DNA of 64,000 bases, from assembly GCA_041749075.1 (NCBI GenBank), contig JBGTBY010000018.1:77919-141918 (forward strand), given 5' to 3'. Source of the DNA: CAMTWZ01 sp041749075 (GTDB taxonomy: Bacteria; Bacteroidota; Rhodothermia; Balneolales; HLUCCA01). Positions 17,196 through 26,332 of this stretch are shown piece after piece. The position numbers and the translations under genes were made by a program. Under the pieces are notes generated by a model. It did not search any database and was not told the DNA's origin. It saw only the letters and a list, made by a program, of their open reading frames with translations. The number at the start of each line of letters is the position of its first letter. Positions within the stretch are counted from its first letter, which is position 1.

Positions 17196-19103
17196 ATGCG
17201 ACGCCAATCCTATCTCGTCTTTTTTTTCTTGCTTGTTCCGGTCGTCGGTTCCGCGCAAAGCCTGTTCGGTGAAACCCAATTCCAGCGCCAACTCGATGCC
17301 GTCTTATGGCGTCAGCAATCCACCTTTTTGTATGAGAATCCGGCGTTCGACGTCTCCCTATCCAATCGCTTAGGGTCCCGTTTTTTTCTGCTCGGTAATC
17401 AGGCTCAGAACATCCAAAACGACCGCCAGACCGATCTGAGCATTTCCACATTAATGATTCCCGGCATCGCCTTCGCGGCAGATGTGCGCTCATTCGAGTT
17501 CACATCCACCAAAACCCGGCAGGATGTGGCCTTGGCAGGCATCGAATTCCGTCCCGGAAATCTCTTGTTCTTGCGCACTCAATTCGGGGTGATGTCGGAC
17601 AGCCGCAACCGTTCCCCCGACCAAGGCTTCATTTACGGCCTGAAAGCTTGGACACCCGATCTTCAACCTGCAGAGGGATTCCGACTTTCACCCAGTCTAT
17701 TCCTCGAAATCGCAGATATTCAGCCACGGAAATATGTTACCACCCGGTATGAAGCAGACATGGGCTATCGCAATCTAGGACTCGAGTTGGATGCGGCCCT
17801 CCAACATGGGATTTCCCGCCGGGAAGGGTACTTGGAGGCGAACACCATCGAATCTATCCGCATTGATACCACCTTGATTCGGTTCCGATCCCGATTTCCA
17901 ATCGCGAAACGATGGACCGGTGAATTGGATGTGGAAGCACTCAATCATTTGCGACTGATGCAAAATCGTACGATGGGCGACATATCCGATGTCCCCCTGT
18001 TCAATTCCCGCACGTTGCGTCAAGCGGTGGATACACGGGTCTTGATTTCTCGGCAAGGCGAACGCTTGAGATCCACATTGGGTATGGCGATCGGAGTGGG
18101 GATTCGTGATTCACGCCTCACGGATACCCAAGATCTACCGCCCGATCAGGTCCGCCGACGTTCCGACATCCTCACCAATTCGAATTTCACACAAAACCGG
18201 TTCGAGCTGTTCACCAATCAGGATATGAGGTTGTCGGACCGACATCGAATGTCCGTCTTCACAAGCGCATCCATCCTTCGATACGATACGCCGGAAACCA
18301 ACCCAGACGATCGCGATGAACTTTCACTCCTGTTCCGAACCACCAATCGATTTCGATTCTCCGACACCTTCGAAACCGTCTTCACCACCGCCGGAGAAGC
18401 CTATCATTATGTGTATCTGTTCGCCGAACGAAGCATTGAGAACAATTGGAGACGGTCGCTTCGCTTGATGCCGGAATTCATCTGGCAGCCCACATCCGCC
18501 ATCCATTGGCGCACGTTTTTTCTGATCCGAGCCAATTATACGGTCGAGGATTATGAATTGGAGGGACGGCAGAACAACGACCAATCCGCTCGTGAACTGG
18601 TGATGGGCACGGATGTCGACTATCGGTTCATCCCCAACTGGCATATCGGTTTCCAAGGATCCAGAAGTGAGTTGCGCATCGGGAAATTGTTCTGGAAAGA
18701 GTTTCGAGAATTGCCCATCGACACCTTGATCACCTACGACGGAAAAGTGGAAATCCGAAAAGTCAGTGGTTTCGGCGAAATCGCCGTCGGGATGAGGTAT
18801 TTCCACAAGACGGATTTTCTCATCCGCGCCACTCAGACGATCCCTATGGATGGTGGGGATGTGTCGCGCACGGCAACCGGATTGCTCACGACAGTCCAAT
18901 TCGGTCCATTGGTTCGGGTTCTCTGGCCGTTTGGCAACGGACAAGAAATCCATGTCCAAGGCTGGTATCAGGTGCAGGAAACCCGAACCAAGCTCTATAC
19001 AACATACCCTGAAGAGGTACGGGCCGCTTTCATGCGGGCGGAGAGGAAACCCTTGACCAGGGTGTTCCCGAACATCGACATGACGGTCCGGTTCCGGTTC
19101 TGA
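17196..19103 (+). CDS. Putative outer-membrane beta-barrel protein, unknown family
   Basis: ATG at 17196 begins a signal peptide of about 20 residues ending GSAQ. The 615-residue mature part is rich in alternating polar/hydrophobic strands with aromatic girdle residues (for example FLLGNQAQ, RFELFTNQDM, WHIGFQGSRSELRIG), has almost no cysteine, and ends in phenylalanine (VRFRF). That is the pattern of a large outer-membrane barrel. No named family is recognised. Confidence 0.65.
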   Translation: MRRQSYLVFFFLLVPVVGSAQSLFGETQFQRQLDAVLWRQQSTFLYENPAFDVSLSNRLGSRFFLLGNQAQNIQNDRQTDLSISTLMIPGIAFAADVRSFEFTSTKTRQDVALAGIEFRPGNLLFLRTQFGVMSDSRNRSPDQGFIYGLKAWTPDLQPAEGFRLSPSLFLEIADIQPRKYVTTRYEADMGYRNLGLELDAALQHGISRREGYLEANTIESIRIDTTLIRFRSRFPIAKRWTGELDVEALNHLRLMQNRTMGDISDVPLFNSRTLRQAVDTRVLISRQGERLRSTLGMAIGVGIRDSRLTDTQDLPPDQVRRRSDILTNSNFTQNRFELFTNQDMRLSDRHRMSVFTSASILRYDTPETNPDDRDELSLLFRTTNRFRFSDTFETVFTTAGEAYHYVYLFAERSIENNWRRSLRLMPEFIWQPTSAIHWRTFFLIRANYTVEDYELEGRQNNDQSARELVMGTDVDYRFIPNWHIGFQGSRSELRIGKLFWKEFRELPIDTLITYDGKVEIRKVSGFGEIAVGMRYFHKTDFLIRATQTIPMDGGDVSRTATGLLTTVQFGPLVRVLWPFGNGQEIHVQGWYQVQETRTKLYTTYPEEVRAAFMRAERKPLTRVFPNIDMTVRFRF

Positions 19104-19150
19104 CGGCAGGATTTCCTATCTTTAGGGTCTAAACCTTTTCGCCAAACGCC

Positions 19151-20668
19151 ATGACATCCAATCCCTTGCAATCGCTCGGTTTGAAAGCCGACAACCCCGG
19201 AACGAGCACCGGAACCCGTTTTTTTACTGCCCCTAATGCCAAAAAAAGAGCGTCGTATTCACCGGCGGATGGTAGCCTCATCGGCACGGTTTCCGAAACC
19301 ACCCGCGCCGAGTACGATGCCGTGATGTCGGAAGCCACCAAAGCTTTTGCCGTTTGGCGCAGCATGCCGGCACCGAAACGTGGTGAAATCATTCGTCAGA
19401 TCGGAAACGCCTTGCGCGAGAAAAAAGAAGCGCTCGGATATCTTGTTTCCCTCGAGATGGGTAAAGTCTATCAAGAAGGATTGGGCGAAGTTCAAGAGAT
19501 GATCGACATCTGCGATTTCGCAGTCGGACTCTCCCGCCAGTTGTATGGACTAAGCATGCATTCCGAGCGTCCGGATCACCGGATGTATGAGCAATGGCAT
19601 CCGCTGGGTGTGGTCGGAGTCATTTCCGCATTCAATTTTCCCGTGGCAGTTTGGAGCTGGAATGCGATGATCGCCGCCGTCTGTGGCGACGTGACGGTCT
19701 GGAAGCCATCGGAAAAAACACCTCTTTGTGCTGTAGCTTGCCATAACATTATCGTGGATGTGTTGAAGAAAAATGATGTGCCAGAAGGCGTCTTCAACCT
19801 GATCACCGGCGATCGCGAAGTCGGCGAATGGATGACATCCGACCCCCGCGTACCATTGGTTTCAGCAACAGGATCCATCCGCATGGGCAAACAAGTGGCG
19901 CAAGTGGTGGGCGCGCGCTTGGGTCGCACCTTGTTGGAATTGGGTGGGAACAACGCCATCATCATCACGCCGAACGCCGATATCGAAATGGCAATCCGTG
20001 CCACCGTATTCGGTGCTGTGGGAACTGCCGGACAACGATGCACCTCCACACGCCGCCTCATCGTGCATTCGTCTATTTTCGAGCAGGTGAAAGACCGCTT
20101 GGTTGGGATTTACCAGAACATCCAGATCGGAAATCCATTGGAGACGGGAACATTGGTAGGTCCCCTGATCGACAAACTCGCGGTGGATGCGATGCAGAAT
20201 GCGCTTTCCGAGTTGAAAAAAAGCGGTGGAACCGTGGTCTATGGCGGCGAGGTGATTGAAGGAAATTATGTTCGTCCTGCCATCTGTATCGCGAAAAACG
20301 AGTATCTGGTGGTGCAAGATGAGACCTTCGCGCCGATCCTGTATCTGATCAACTACGACAATCTGGATGAAGCCATTGCGATTCAAAATGGCGTGGTGCA
20401 AGGATTGAGCTCGGCGATCTTCAGCCTGAACATGCGTGAAGCGGAGCGTTTTTTGAGCGCGACCGGATCCGATTGCGGCATCGCAAACGTGAACATCGGA
20501 ACGAGCGGAGCGGAGATTGGCGGCGCATTTGGAGGCGAGAAGGAAACGGGAGGCGGACGTGAATCCGGTTCCGATGCTTGGAAAGCCTACATGCGCCGGC
20601 AGACGAACACGATCAACTGGGGCGCGACCTTGCCGTTAGCCCAAGGCATCAAATTCGATATCGATTAG
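19151..20668 (+). CDS. ALDH7-family aldehyde dehydrogenase (aminoadipate-semialdehyde type)
   Basis: NAD(P)+-dependent oxidation of a semialdehyde; ALDH7 (antiquitin/AmaB) acts on alpha-aminoadipate semialdehyde in lysine breakdown. The catalytic glutamate is in LLELGGNN (about 260) and the nucleophilic cysteine in GQRCTSTRR (about 295). The cofactor loop FNFPVAVWSWN and ETGGGRESGSDAWKAYMRRQT near the C-terminus are ALDH7 hallmarks. Length 505 is typical. Its last 33 bases overlap the convergent PLP decarboxylase gene, which may belong to the same amino-acid theme. Confidence 0.92.
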   Translation: MTSNPLQSLGLKADNPGTSTGTRFFTAPNAKKRASYSPADGSLIGTVSETTRAEYDAVMSEATKAFAVWRSMPAPKRGEIIRQIGNALREKKEALGYLVSLEMGKVYQEGLGEVQEMIDICDFAVGLSRQLYGLSMHSERPDHRMYEQWHPLGVVGVISAFNFPVAVWSWNAMIAAVCGDVTVWKPSEKTPLCAVACHNIIVDVLKKNDVPEGVFNLITGDREVGEWMTSDPRVPLVSATGSIRMGKQVAQVVGARLGRTLLELGGNNAIIITPNADIEMAIRATVFGAVGTAGQRCTSTRRLIVHSSIFEQVKDRLVGIYQNIQIGNPLETGTLVGPLIDKLAVDAMQNALSELKKSGGTVVYGGEVIEGNYVRPAICIAKNEYLVVQDETFAPILYLINYDNLDEAIAIQNGVVQGLSSAIFSLNMREAERFLSATGSDCGIANVNIGTSGAEIGGAFGGEKETGGGRESGSDAWKAYMRRQTNTINWGATLPLAQGIKFDID

Positions 20669-21949
20669 ACGCTGTGCGATCTGATCCACATAGGTCAGAT
20701 GCGATGGCTTCATCATCACGCTTCGAAGCACGGTGGTGAATTCGGAGTCGGCGATGAGCCCGGGGCGGAGCGCGGCGATCCGCCGCGTCGGGACACGGTA
20801 TTTGCTTACCCAGATGCCCTGCGCGCCGGCAGACATCCCCTGCTCGAAGATCGAATCCGACGCGGCGGATATGGCGCTGGCCAAGGGCCGGCTCGTCCGA
20901 GGCAGGTACGCCACGATATCCAATTGCGGAGCTTCGAGAATGTCAAAACGCCCCGATGCTTCAAGCCGGCTGGCCAGCGCCACGGCGGCGTCGCGGCACG
21001 CGCTTAGAATTTGGCCAAGGCCACGGTCACGCTCAAAAGGTAGAACCTTCATCGTGGCCCATAGCGCCGCCGCCGCCGCGCCCGCGCGCGAGCATTCGAG
21101 GCTGATTTCGCCCAAATGAAGCTCATCCGATGAGAAATAGGTGTACGGCGAATCGTGCTTGTAAAATCGCCCCACCGCCGGATCCTTGAACAGCACACAT
21201 CCGCATCCGTACGGCTGCATGCCGTGCTTATGCGGATCCACGACAAAACTGTCTACCTCGCCAAGAACGTCCCAAGCATCTCCACCCAACAGCTTGAAAA
21301 ATCCACCATAGGCTCCATCCGCATGAATTCTTATGCCGTTTTCTTTGCAAAAGGGTAGGATGTCATGCAGCGGTTCTACCCGTCCGAGTCCGGTGGTACC
21401 CAACGTCACGACCAACGTGCCGATGTCCGGACGCATCACCACATCCCGAATATCATCCAAGATCACATACGTCAAACCCAGCACCTCGCACATCCGCTGA
21501 TGCGTGTAATGGGCATCCGAAGAAAACGCAACGACTTTACCAGGTACGCATTTCGACGCGATCCACAAGGCTTCCAAATTCGCGATGGTTCCTGAACTGG
21601 TGAGATGCCCCAATGCGGAAGGAAATCCAAAAAGAGTTCCCAATTCGCGGATCACCTCTTTTTCCATCTCGGAAGTAGGCGGACCCCCATCCAATGCATG
21701 ATTGTTCGGATTGATGCTGGCCGCCAACGCATACGCCGCCCAAGCGACAGGATGAGGAGGCTTGAGCATCTGTCCAGCATAGAAAGGGGAATGAAACGGA
21801 AAATTCCCTTTCAAACGCTCCGAAAGTTCGTTCATCACGGCAGGCGCCGCGCCCATCGAGGCTTGGATCAACGGATCATCCGCATCATCAGGCCACATCC
21901 GTCTCCAATCATTGAAATCGGATAAGGCCTGTGTCAGAAGATCCTTCAT
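20636..21949 (-). CDS. PLP-dependent group II amino-acid decarboxylase
   Basis: Fold-type I enzyme; the Schiff-base lysine is in VDPHKHGMQPYGCG. Earlier signatures are NPNNHALDGGPPTSEMEKEV and SSGTIANLEAL (phosphate and substrate loops), with HADGAYGG as the PLP ring/aspartate motif. It resembles the tyrosine/aromatic/diaminobutyrate decarboxylase group; the substrate cannot be fixed. The stop lies inside the end of the ALDH gene (33-base antisense overlap). Only two bases separate its start from the stop of the downstream-named DUF3078 gene's neighbour on the same strand, so it may be read from the DUF3078/pyrR side. Confidence 0.9.
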   Translation of the reverse strand: MKDLLTQALSDFNDWRRMWPDDADDPLIQASMGAAPAVMNELSERLKGNFPFHSPFYAGQMLKPPHPVAWAAYALAASINPNNHALDGGPPTSEMEKEVIRELGTLFGFPSALGHLTSSGTIANLEALWIASKCVPGKVVAFSSDAHYTHQRMCEVLGLTYVILDDIRDVVMRPDIGTLVVTLGTTGLGRVEPLHDILPFCKENGIRIHADGAYGGFFKLLGGDAWDVLGEVDSFVVDPHKHGMQPYGCGCVLFKDPAVGRFYKHDSPYTYFSSDELHLGEISLECSRAGAAAAALWATMKVLPFERDRGLGQILSACRDAAVALASRLEASGRFDILEAPQLDIVAYLPRTSRPLASAISAASDSIFEQGMSAGAQGIWVSKYRVPTRRIAALRPGLIADSEFTTVLRSVMMKPSHLTYVDQIAQRLIDIEFDALG

Positions 21950-21951
21950 TC

Positions 21952-22797
21952 TCAGAGAATGGTGTAGCTGAATCCGACCGAGAGCACTTGCTTCACTTGC
22001 AGATCCTTGGTCACGTTATCATCAAAAATGAAGGCGAGCTGGATGTTGGTCGTGAAAAAGTTATTGATTTTACCCACGAAGTCATTGTTGATCTTCACAA
22101 CTGTGCTGGAAAACGGACGTTTGAAATTGGTGAATGTATCGGCCGAGCCGGCATAACTCACATTGGACATCACATCTCGCGTGATCCGGATTCCCAATGA
22201 TACTCCCCCTTCATTGCGAAATGAGGTGTTGGGCTTCAGTCCATATCTACGCGATAACGTTGTGTCTTGAACGATGGTCTGTTTCAGCGACAGACCGGCA
22301 TTGAACTGGGTGTTCTTCTCAGGAGTGTATGCGAAACCGATTGTTTCGGTGATGTACGCTGGTGCCATGAACGTCGACACGACATTCAAATAGGCTTTGT
22401 CATATCCTTCATAGAATTGTGTGTCGAAATTCAACTGCCCGATCAATGAGAACTGAGGATCGTTGAATTGACGGCTCACCTGATTTCGAATTCGAATCTC
22501 GTCGTCCGTCTTTCGACCTTCATTGCCGTTGATTCGGGCACGGCCATATTTCAGGCTCGTCACATGATCCAACACATAGCGCTCGTGTTCATAGCGCGAG
22601 GTGAACCGTGTTCCAGCTGTGACCGCCAAGGTATTCACACCACCTTGCGACCAATTGCGATACTGGGCTTGCGCTCCGTTCAATGTACCGATCCAACTGT
22701 TCTTCCACGGTGAATAGGCTTCCGTTGAATCTGTCTTAGCGAAACCGAGTTGTGCAACGCTTAATAGCGTGATGAATGAGATGATAATGATATTCAT
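21952..22797 (-). CDS. DUF3078 outer-membrane protein
   Basis: A signal peptide (about 20 residues, ends FAKT) is followed by a roughly 260-residue beta-rich domain with the DUF3078 opening (SWIGTLNGAQAQYRNWSQGGVNT) and a C-terminal strand ending FSYTIL, typical of Bacteroidota outer-membrane barrels. Function unknown. On the minus strand a TATTTTTG box (22821-22814) lies about 17 bases upstream of its start, resembling the -7 element, although no well-spaced -33 TTG is visible. The decarboxylase gene follows two bases after its stop. Confidence 0.8.
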   Translation of the reverse strand: MNIIIISFITLLSVAQLGFAKTDSTEAYSPWKNSWIGTLNGAQAQYRNWSQGGVNTLAVTAGTRFTSRYEHERYVLDHVTSLKYGRARINGNEGRKTDDEIRIRNQVSRQFNDPQFSLIGQLNFDTQFYEGYDKAYLNVVSTFMAPAYITETIGFAYTPEKNTQFNAGLSLKQTIVQDTTLSRRYGLKPNTSFRNEGGVSLGIRITRDVMSNVSYAGSADTFTNFKRPFSSTVVKINNDFVGKINNFFTTNIQLAFIFDDNVTKDLQVKQVLSVGFSYTIL

Positions 22798-22824
22798 GCG
22801 ATCGAAGGTTTCGCAAAAATACGG

Positions 22825-23304
22825 CTAATCGCGCTGCAAAACCACCGCTTCTGGCGTTCCGGAGGTGTTGAAGCTCACCTCCACATGTTCATTAAATTTA
22901 GTGGGCGATACCAGCCCGGTGAAATCGGGATGGATGGGAACCTGGCGGTGTCCGCGATCAACTAATACTGCGACCCTTAATACGGCCGGTATATGGGACT
23001 GTGTGAGCAGCTTGATGGCGTTCAACATGGTGTTTCCGCTGAACAAAACATCATCCACCACAACCACATACGCCTTGACGTTCGGTTCGATGGGCGTGGT
23101 TTCGATGCGGAACAACTCGATGGGCTGGGTGCTGATGGGGGTTAGTGCTTCGACCAATGTTTCTGCCAAACTGTATCCGCGCACATGGATGCCATAAATC
23201 TGAATAGGCGCCGTACCCTTATGATCTTCGATGATCTGGTAGGCCATGCGCTTGATCGCCCGTTGCATGTGGGCTTTTGGCATCAATTCCATCCGTGTAT
23301 CCAT
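22825..23304 (-). CDS. pyrR: PyrR-like phosphoribosyltransferase
   Basis: 159 residues from the ATG at 23304; upstream in-frame sequence overlaps the previous gene and is not conserved. The PRPP loop VVVVDDVLFSGNT, the early QRAIKRMAYQIIEDHKG helix and the AVLVDRGHRQVPI stretch match PyrR (pyrimidine operon regulator/uracil phosphoribosyltransferase). The YRDD-type substrate hood of classical PyrR is shortened here (IELFRIET), so regulator activity is less certain than transferase fold. It lies seven bases downstream of the small FN3-like protein gene. Confidence 0.85.
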   Translation of the reverse strand: MDTRMELMPKAHMQRAIKRMAYQIIEDHKGTAPIQIYGIHVRGYSLAETLVEALTPISTQPIELFRIETTPIEPNVKAYVVVVDDVLFSGNTMLNAIKLLTQSHIPAVLRVAVLVDRGHRQVPIHPDFTGLVSPTKFNEHVEVSFNTSGTPEAVVLQRD

Positions 23305-23311
23305 ACTCGGA

Positions 23312-23743
23312 TTATTGGAACATCGATTTGATGCTACCCCATGTGCGGCGGATGGCCGTCGATGTGTAATTGACGCTAACAGGACCTTTTTCTTCGACGG
23401 ACCCGTTGCGATAATCGATGTACAGCTTATAAAAAACCGCATCTCCTGCATCGCCGGGTTTGAACACGGAGCGATCGACGAATTGGTAGTCGCGTCCGGT
23501 AGACGGCACATCGCCTGGATTTACTTGGATCGCATGAATCACATCGTAACTCTGTTCATTGCGCAAACTGCGAACAATACGGAAGCCACCCACTTGATCG
23601 GCCTGCGAGATGGTCCAAGAAAGCATCACTTCAGACGTGTTGGCTGGATTGAGCTCGGCACGAAACGATGTGAGCACTGCGGATTGAAACCCGAGTGTCA
23701 GAATCGTGATCACCAGTAGAAAAGGAATCGTTGAGCGTCTCAT
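23312..23743 (-). CDS. Small secreted FN3-like protein
   Basis: ATG at 23743 gives a signal peptide or anchor of about 24 residues. The mature part resembles one fibronectin type III domain (EVMLSWTIS, GGFRIVRS, YQFVDRSV, VFYKLYIDYRNG). Role unknown. The minus-strand leader holds TATATTTA close to the -7 consensus. It is followed closely by pyrR. Confidence 0.6.
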   Translation of the reverse strand: MRRSTIPFLLVITILTLGFQSAVLTSFRAELNPANTSEVMLSWTISQADQVGGFRIVRSLRNEQSYDVIHAIQVNPGDVPSTGRDYQFVDRSVFKPGDAGDAVFYKLYIDYRNGSVEEKGPVSVNYTSTAIRRTWGSIKSMFQ

Positions 23744-23866
23744 CTTGTGTAAACCTCTGTAAATATACATTTTTTTCCTTTCCTTGTTCCCCGAAAAGTT
23801 TCGCAAAAGATTTCAAGATTCATTACGTTACAGGAAGACAACCCGAACAAAACTATCATCACCATT

Positions 23867-24139
23867 ATGGCATCCAAAACCATTCCTTACCTCGTTGTAG
23901 CAGCCGGTGCATTCCTCGGAGGAGTTGCATTAGGTATGCTCGTATCTCCACAATCCGGACGCGATAACCGTGAAATGATCCGTAGAAAATCCAACGACAT
24001 GGCCAACTATGTGGCTCAACAAGGTCGCAAAGTGAAAGCGGACGTTTCGAACGAAATGAAGCGCAATTTTCCGGATCTGTACGCGGCTACGACCGACATC
24101 GAACTCGATGAAAACGACGTTCTGACCGGCAAAGCATGA
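23867..24139 (+). CDS. YtxH-domain membrane-anchored small protein
   Basis: 90 residues: a glycine-rich transmembrane helix (about 6-26) followed by SPQSGRDNREMIRRK, the YtxH signature, and an amphipathic helix. In other bacteria YtxH proteins are envelope or stress associated; the mechanism is unknown. The stop overlaps the next start by four bases (ATGA), so the pair is an operon. Confidence 0.85.
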   Translation: MASKTIPYLVVAAGAFLGGVALGMLVSPQSGRDNREMIRRKSNDMANYVAQQGRKVKADVSNEMKRNFPDLYAATTDIELDENDVLTGKA

Positions 24140-25257
24140 CCGAAGCTCTGTTCCATCGCGTATGGGCAGAGCGTCTTTTTCGATCCGATTTTTTGACAAC
24201 CACGGAAGGCCTCCCCCTTCGGATACTCGCATCCGGAGCTCTCCACGTAGGCGATGGGCCTGATTTCAGGCACGCCACTATTTCCCTCGACCAAATGCGT
24301 TGGGAAGGCGACATCGAACTGCATGTACGGTGCCGAGATTGGTATCACCATCGGCATCAGCAAGACCCCGCCTACAACAATGTGATCCTGCACGTGGTGT
24401 TGATGCCTGAGCATGCCGCTCCAGTGCGTCGTCAAGATGGTACGTTCGCACCAACCTTGGTGTTGTTTTCGCACGTCACCGCACACCTACCGGAATTGTT
24501 CCGACAATCCGCGTTCCGCGGCAAATTGGCCTGTCACGGACAGGTGGAGCGAGTAGCGACGGACGTGATCGATTTTCAATTCCGAGAAGCGGAATCGAGG
24601 TACTTCGACAAAAAACAGCAAGACCTGCTCGCGTTCTACGATTCCAGCCTTGGATTATCAGCAGGGTGGATCCGGATGTTCCGTAAAGCTTGTTTCGATG
24701 TGCTCGGTATATCCCTGAACCGAGGCACCATGTGTGAATTGCACGACAAGATGGAGCGAATCTGCCCCCTGTTCTCCACACCCGACGAAGCGGTGATGTC
24801 GTTCCAACAACTGGCTTTCGGTCAGATTGATTCACCCCGATGGGATCGGAGCGGATCGAGGCCCGATAACCAACCCCTCAAGCGTGTGACCCAAGCCGCT
24901 TTGATTTGGTTTCGATTGCAGGGCCTGGAACCTCAATCGGTCAATTGGGACAACTTGATCGCCGGGCTTCAGCTCGGACAAGAGCGAAAATCCGTGCTGT
25001 ATCGAAACGCCTGGCTTCCGGCGGTATCCCTTTTCGCTCAATGGTCGGGAGACCGTCAACGCGAGCATCAGGTGTTGGAATCTTGGATGGAACGGGCATG
25101 GAAGGTGCCCAATGCGGTATCCGCCCCCTTCAGGGATGCGGGATTTCCGGAATCCATCGTCGGGAAATCGTCCGGAACCACATGGCAATTGCGTGAACGA
25201 TGCCGAAAATCAGGATGCTCAGAATGTAAGATCATGCAAACACTGATCCGTTCTTGA
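24136..25257 (+). CDS. DUF2851 family protein
   Basis: 373 residues with the DUF2851 core: LHVGDGPDFRHATI, WEGDIELHVRCRDWYHHRHQ, NNVILHVVL. The conserved D, E, H and D/W residues in that N-terminal core resemble a nuclease-like active site, but the family function is not established. The C-terminal 200 residues are helical, with a terminal CxxxxCxxC-like cluster. Start ATG overlaps the YtxH gene by four bases. The tRNA promoter's -33 element overlaps its stop. Confidence 0.8.
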   Translation: MTEALFHRVWAERLFRSDFLTTTEGLPLRILASGALHVGDGPDFRHATISLDQMRWEGDIELHVRCRDWYHHRHQQDPAYNNVILHVVLMPEHAAPVRRQDGTFAPTLVLFSHVTAHLPELFRQSAFRGKLACHGQVERVATDVIDFQFREAESRYFDKKQQDLLAFYDSSLGLSAGWIRMFRKACFDVLGISLNRGTMCELHDKMERICPLFSTPDEAVMSFQQLAFGQIDSPRWDRSGSRPDNQPLKRVTQAALIWFRLQGLEPQSVNWDNLIAGLQLGQERKSVLYRNAWLPAVSLFAQWSGDRQREHQVLESWMERAWKVPNAVSAPFRDAGFPESIVGKSSGTTWQLRERCRKSGCSECKIMQTLIRS

Positions 25258-25284
25258 CATATCGGTTGAAACTTGATAATTTTG
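25254..25284 (+). promoter_or_regulatory. Bacteroidota-type promoter of tRNA-Gln (and prs)
   Basis: TTGAC at 25254-25258 and TAATTTTG at 25277-25284, an exact TAnnTTTG, are separated by 20 bases. Transcription would start about 15-20 bases before the tRNA. Confidence 0.75.
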
Positions 25285-25307
25285 GGGTCTTCGCAAGAAG
25301 TGTGTAT

Positions 25308-25378
25308 TGCCCGGTCGTCTAATGGTAGGACAGCGGTTTTTGGTACCGTACGTGGGGGTTCGAATCCTCCCCGGGCAA
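25308..25378 (+). tRNA. tRNA-Gln (anticodon TTG)
   Basis: The acceptor TGCCCGG/CCGGGCA pairs fully. D arm GTCT/GGAC, anticodon stem GCGGT/ACCGT with loop TTTTGGT (anticodon TTG), T arm GGGGG/CCTCC with loop TTCGAAT. Discriminator A at 25378; CCA is not encoded. The prs GTG begins three bases later. Confidence 0.95.
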
Positions 25379-25380
25379 CT

Positions 25381-26313
25381 GTGGAAAAGCCCTTAGCCAT
25401 CTTTGCGGGTAGAAGTAATATCGCCCTGGCGAGGGCGATGGCGGAGCACTATGGCACCAACCTAGGTGAAGTGACCATCAAAAACTTTTCCGATGGCGAA
25501 CTCTATTGCAAATTCCAGCAGAGCATTCGCGGTGTGGATGTGTTCATTGTCCAATCCACGCCCCCTCCCGGCGACAACATGGTCGAACTCCTGTTGCTGA
25601 TTGATGCCGCAAAGCGAGCATCCGCCTATCGCGTGACAGCTGTCATCCCATATTTCGGTTATGCGCGTCAAGACCGTAAAGATCAGCCTCGCGTTTCCAT
25701 CGCCGCCAAACTGATGGCAAACTTGTTGACCACCGCCGGCGCCGACCGTGTGTTGACGATGGATCTTCACGCTCCCCAGATCCAAGGATTTTTTGATATT
25801 CCGCTTGATCACATTTATGCGAGCAGCATTTTCGTGGAATATCTGTCGCTCAACCCCATCGATAATCTCGTTGTGGTGGCACCGGATGTGGGAAGCCTCA
25901 AAATGGCCCGCTCCTATTCAAAGAGACTGAATGCGGGATTGGCGTTTGTGGACAAGCGTCGCCCTCAGCAAAATGTCGCCGAAGTGATGAACATCATCGG
26001 TGAGATTGAAAACAAGAATATTCTGCTGGTCGATGATATGATCGACACGGCAGGCACCATCACGAACGCGGCTTCCGCGCTACGCGAACGAGGTGCCAAG
26101 CAAATCATCGCCGCATGCACGCATCCGATCCTGTCGGGTCCGGCATATCAGCGAATCGAAGATTCTCCCATCGACCTCATGCTTGTGACCGATACGGTTC
26201 CGCTGAAGCGGCCGTCGTCGAAGATCAAGGTGTTGAGCGTGGCGGAGATATTTGCTGACTCGATCCGTCGCATTTTCACGGACGATTCGATCAGCACTCT
26301 GTTTGACGACTAA
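25381..26313 (+). CDS. prs: Ribose-phosphate pyrophosphokinase (PRPP synthetase)
   Basis: Makes PRPP from ribose-5-phosphate and ATP for nucleotide and amino-acid synthesis. Signatures are FAGRSN at the N-terminus, PYFGYARQDRK (ATP-binding), DLHAPQIQGFFDIPLDHI, and the PRPP loop LLVDDMIDTAGTI. The only start that keeps the N-terminus without reading through the tRNA is GTG at 25381, two bases after the tRNA's last base. tRNA processing would therefore leave an almost leaderless mRNA. It is followed by rplY and pth, a classic gene order. Confidence 0.95.
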   Translation: MEKPLAIFAGRSNIALARAMAEHYGTNLGEVTIKNFSDGELYCKFQQSIRGVDVFIVQSTPPPGDNMVELLLLIDAAKRASAYRVTAVIPYFGYARQDRKDQPRVSIAAKLMANLLTTAGADRVLTMDLHAPQIQGFFDIPLDHIYASSIFVEYLSLNPIDNLVVVAPDVGSLKMARSYSKRLNAGLAFVDKRRPQQNVAEVMNIIGEIENKNILLVDDMIDTAGTITNAASALRERGAKQIIAACTHPILSGPAYQRIEDSPIDLMLVTDTVPLKRPSSKIKVLSVAEIFADSIRRIFTDDSISTLFDD

Positions 26314-26332
26314 CCAACCCATAAAAAAAACA

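Noticed and set aside
25273..25380. prs start upstream of or within the tRNA gene
   Set aside because: The added residues are translated tRNA sequence; the cloverleaf is complete, so the GTG after it is preferred.
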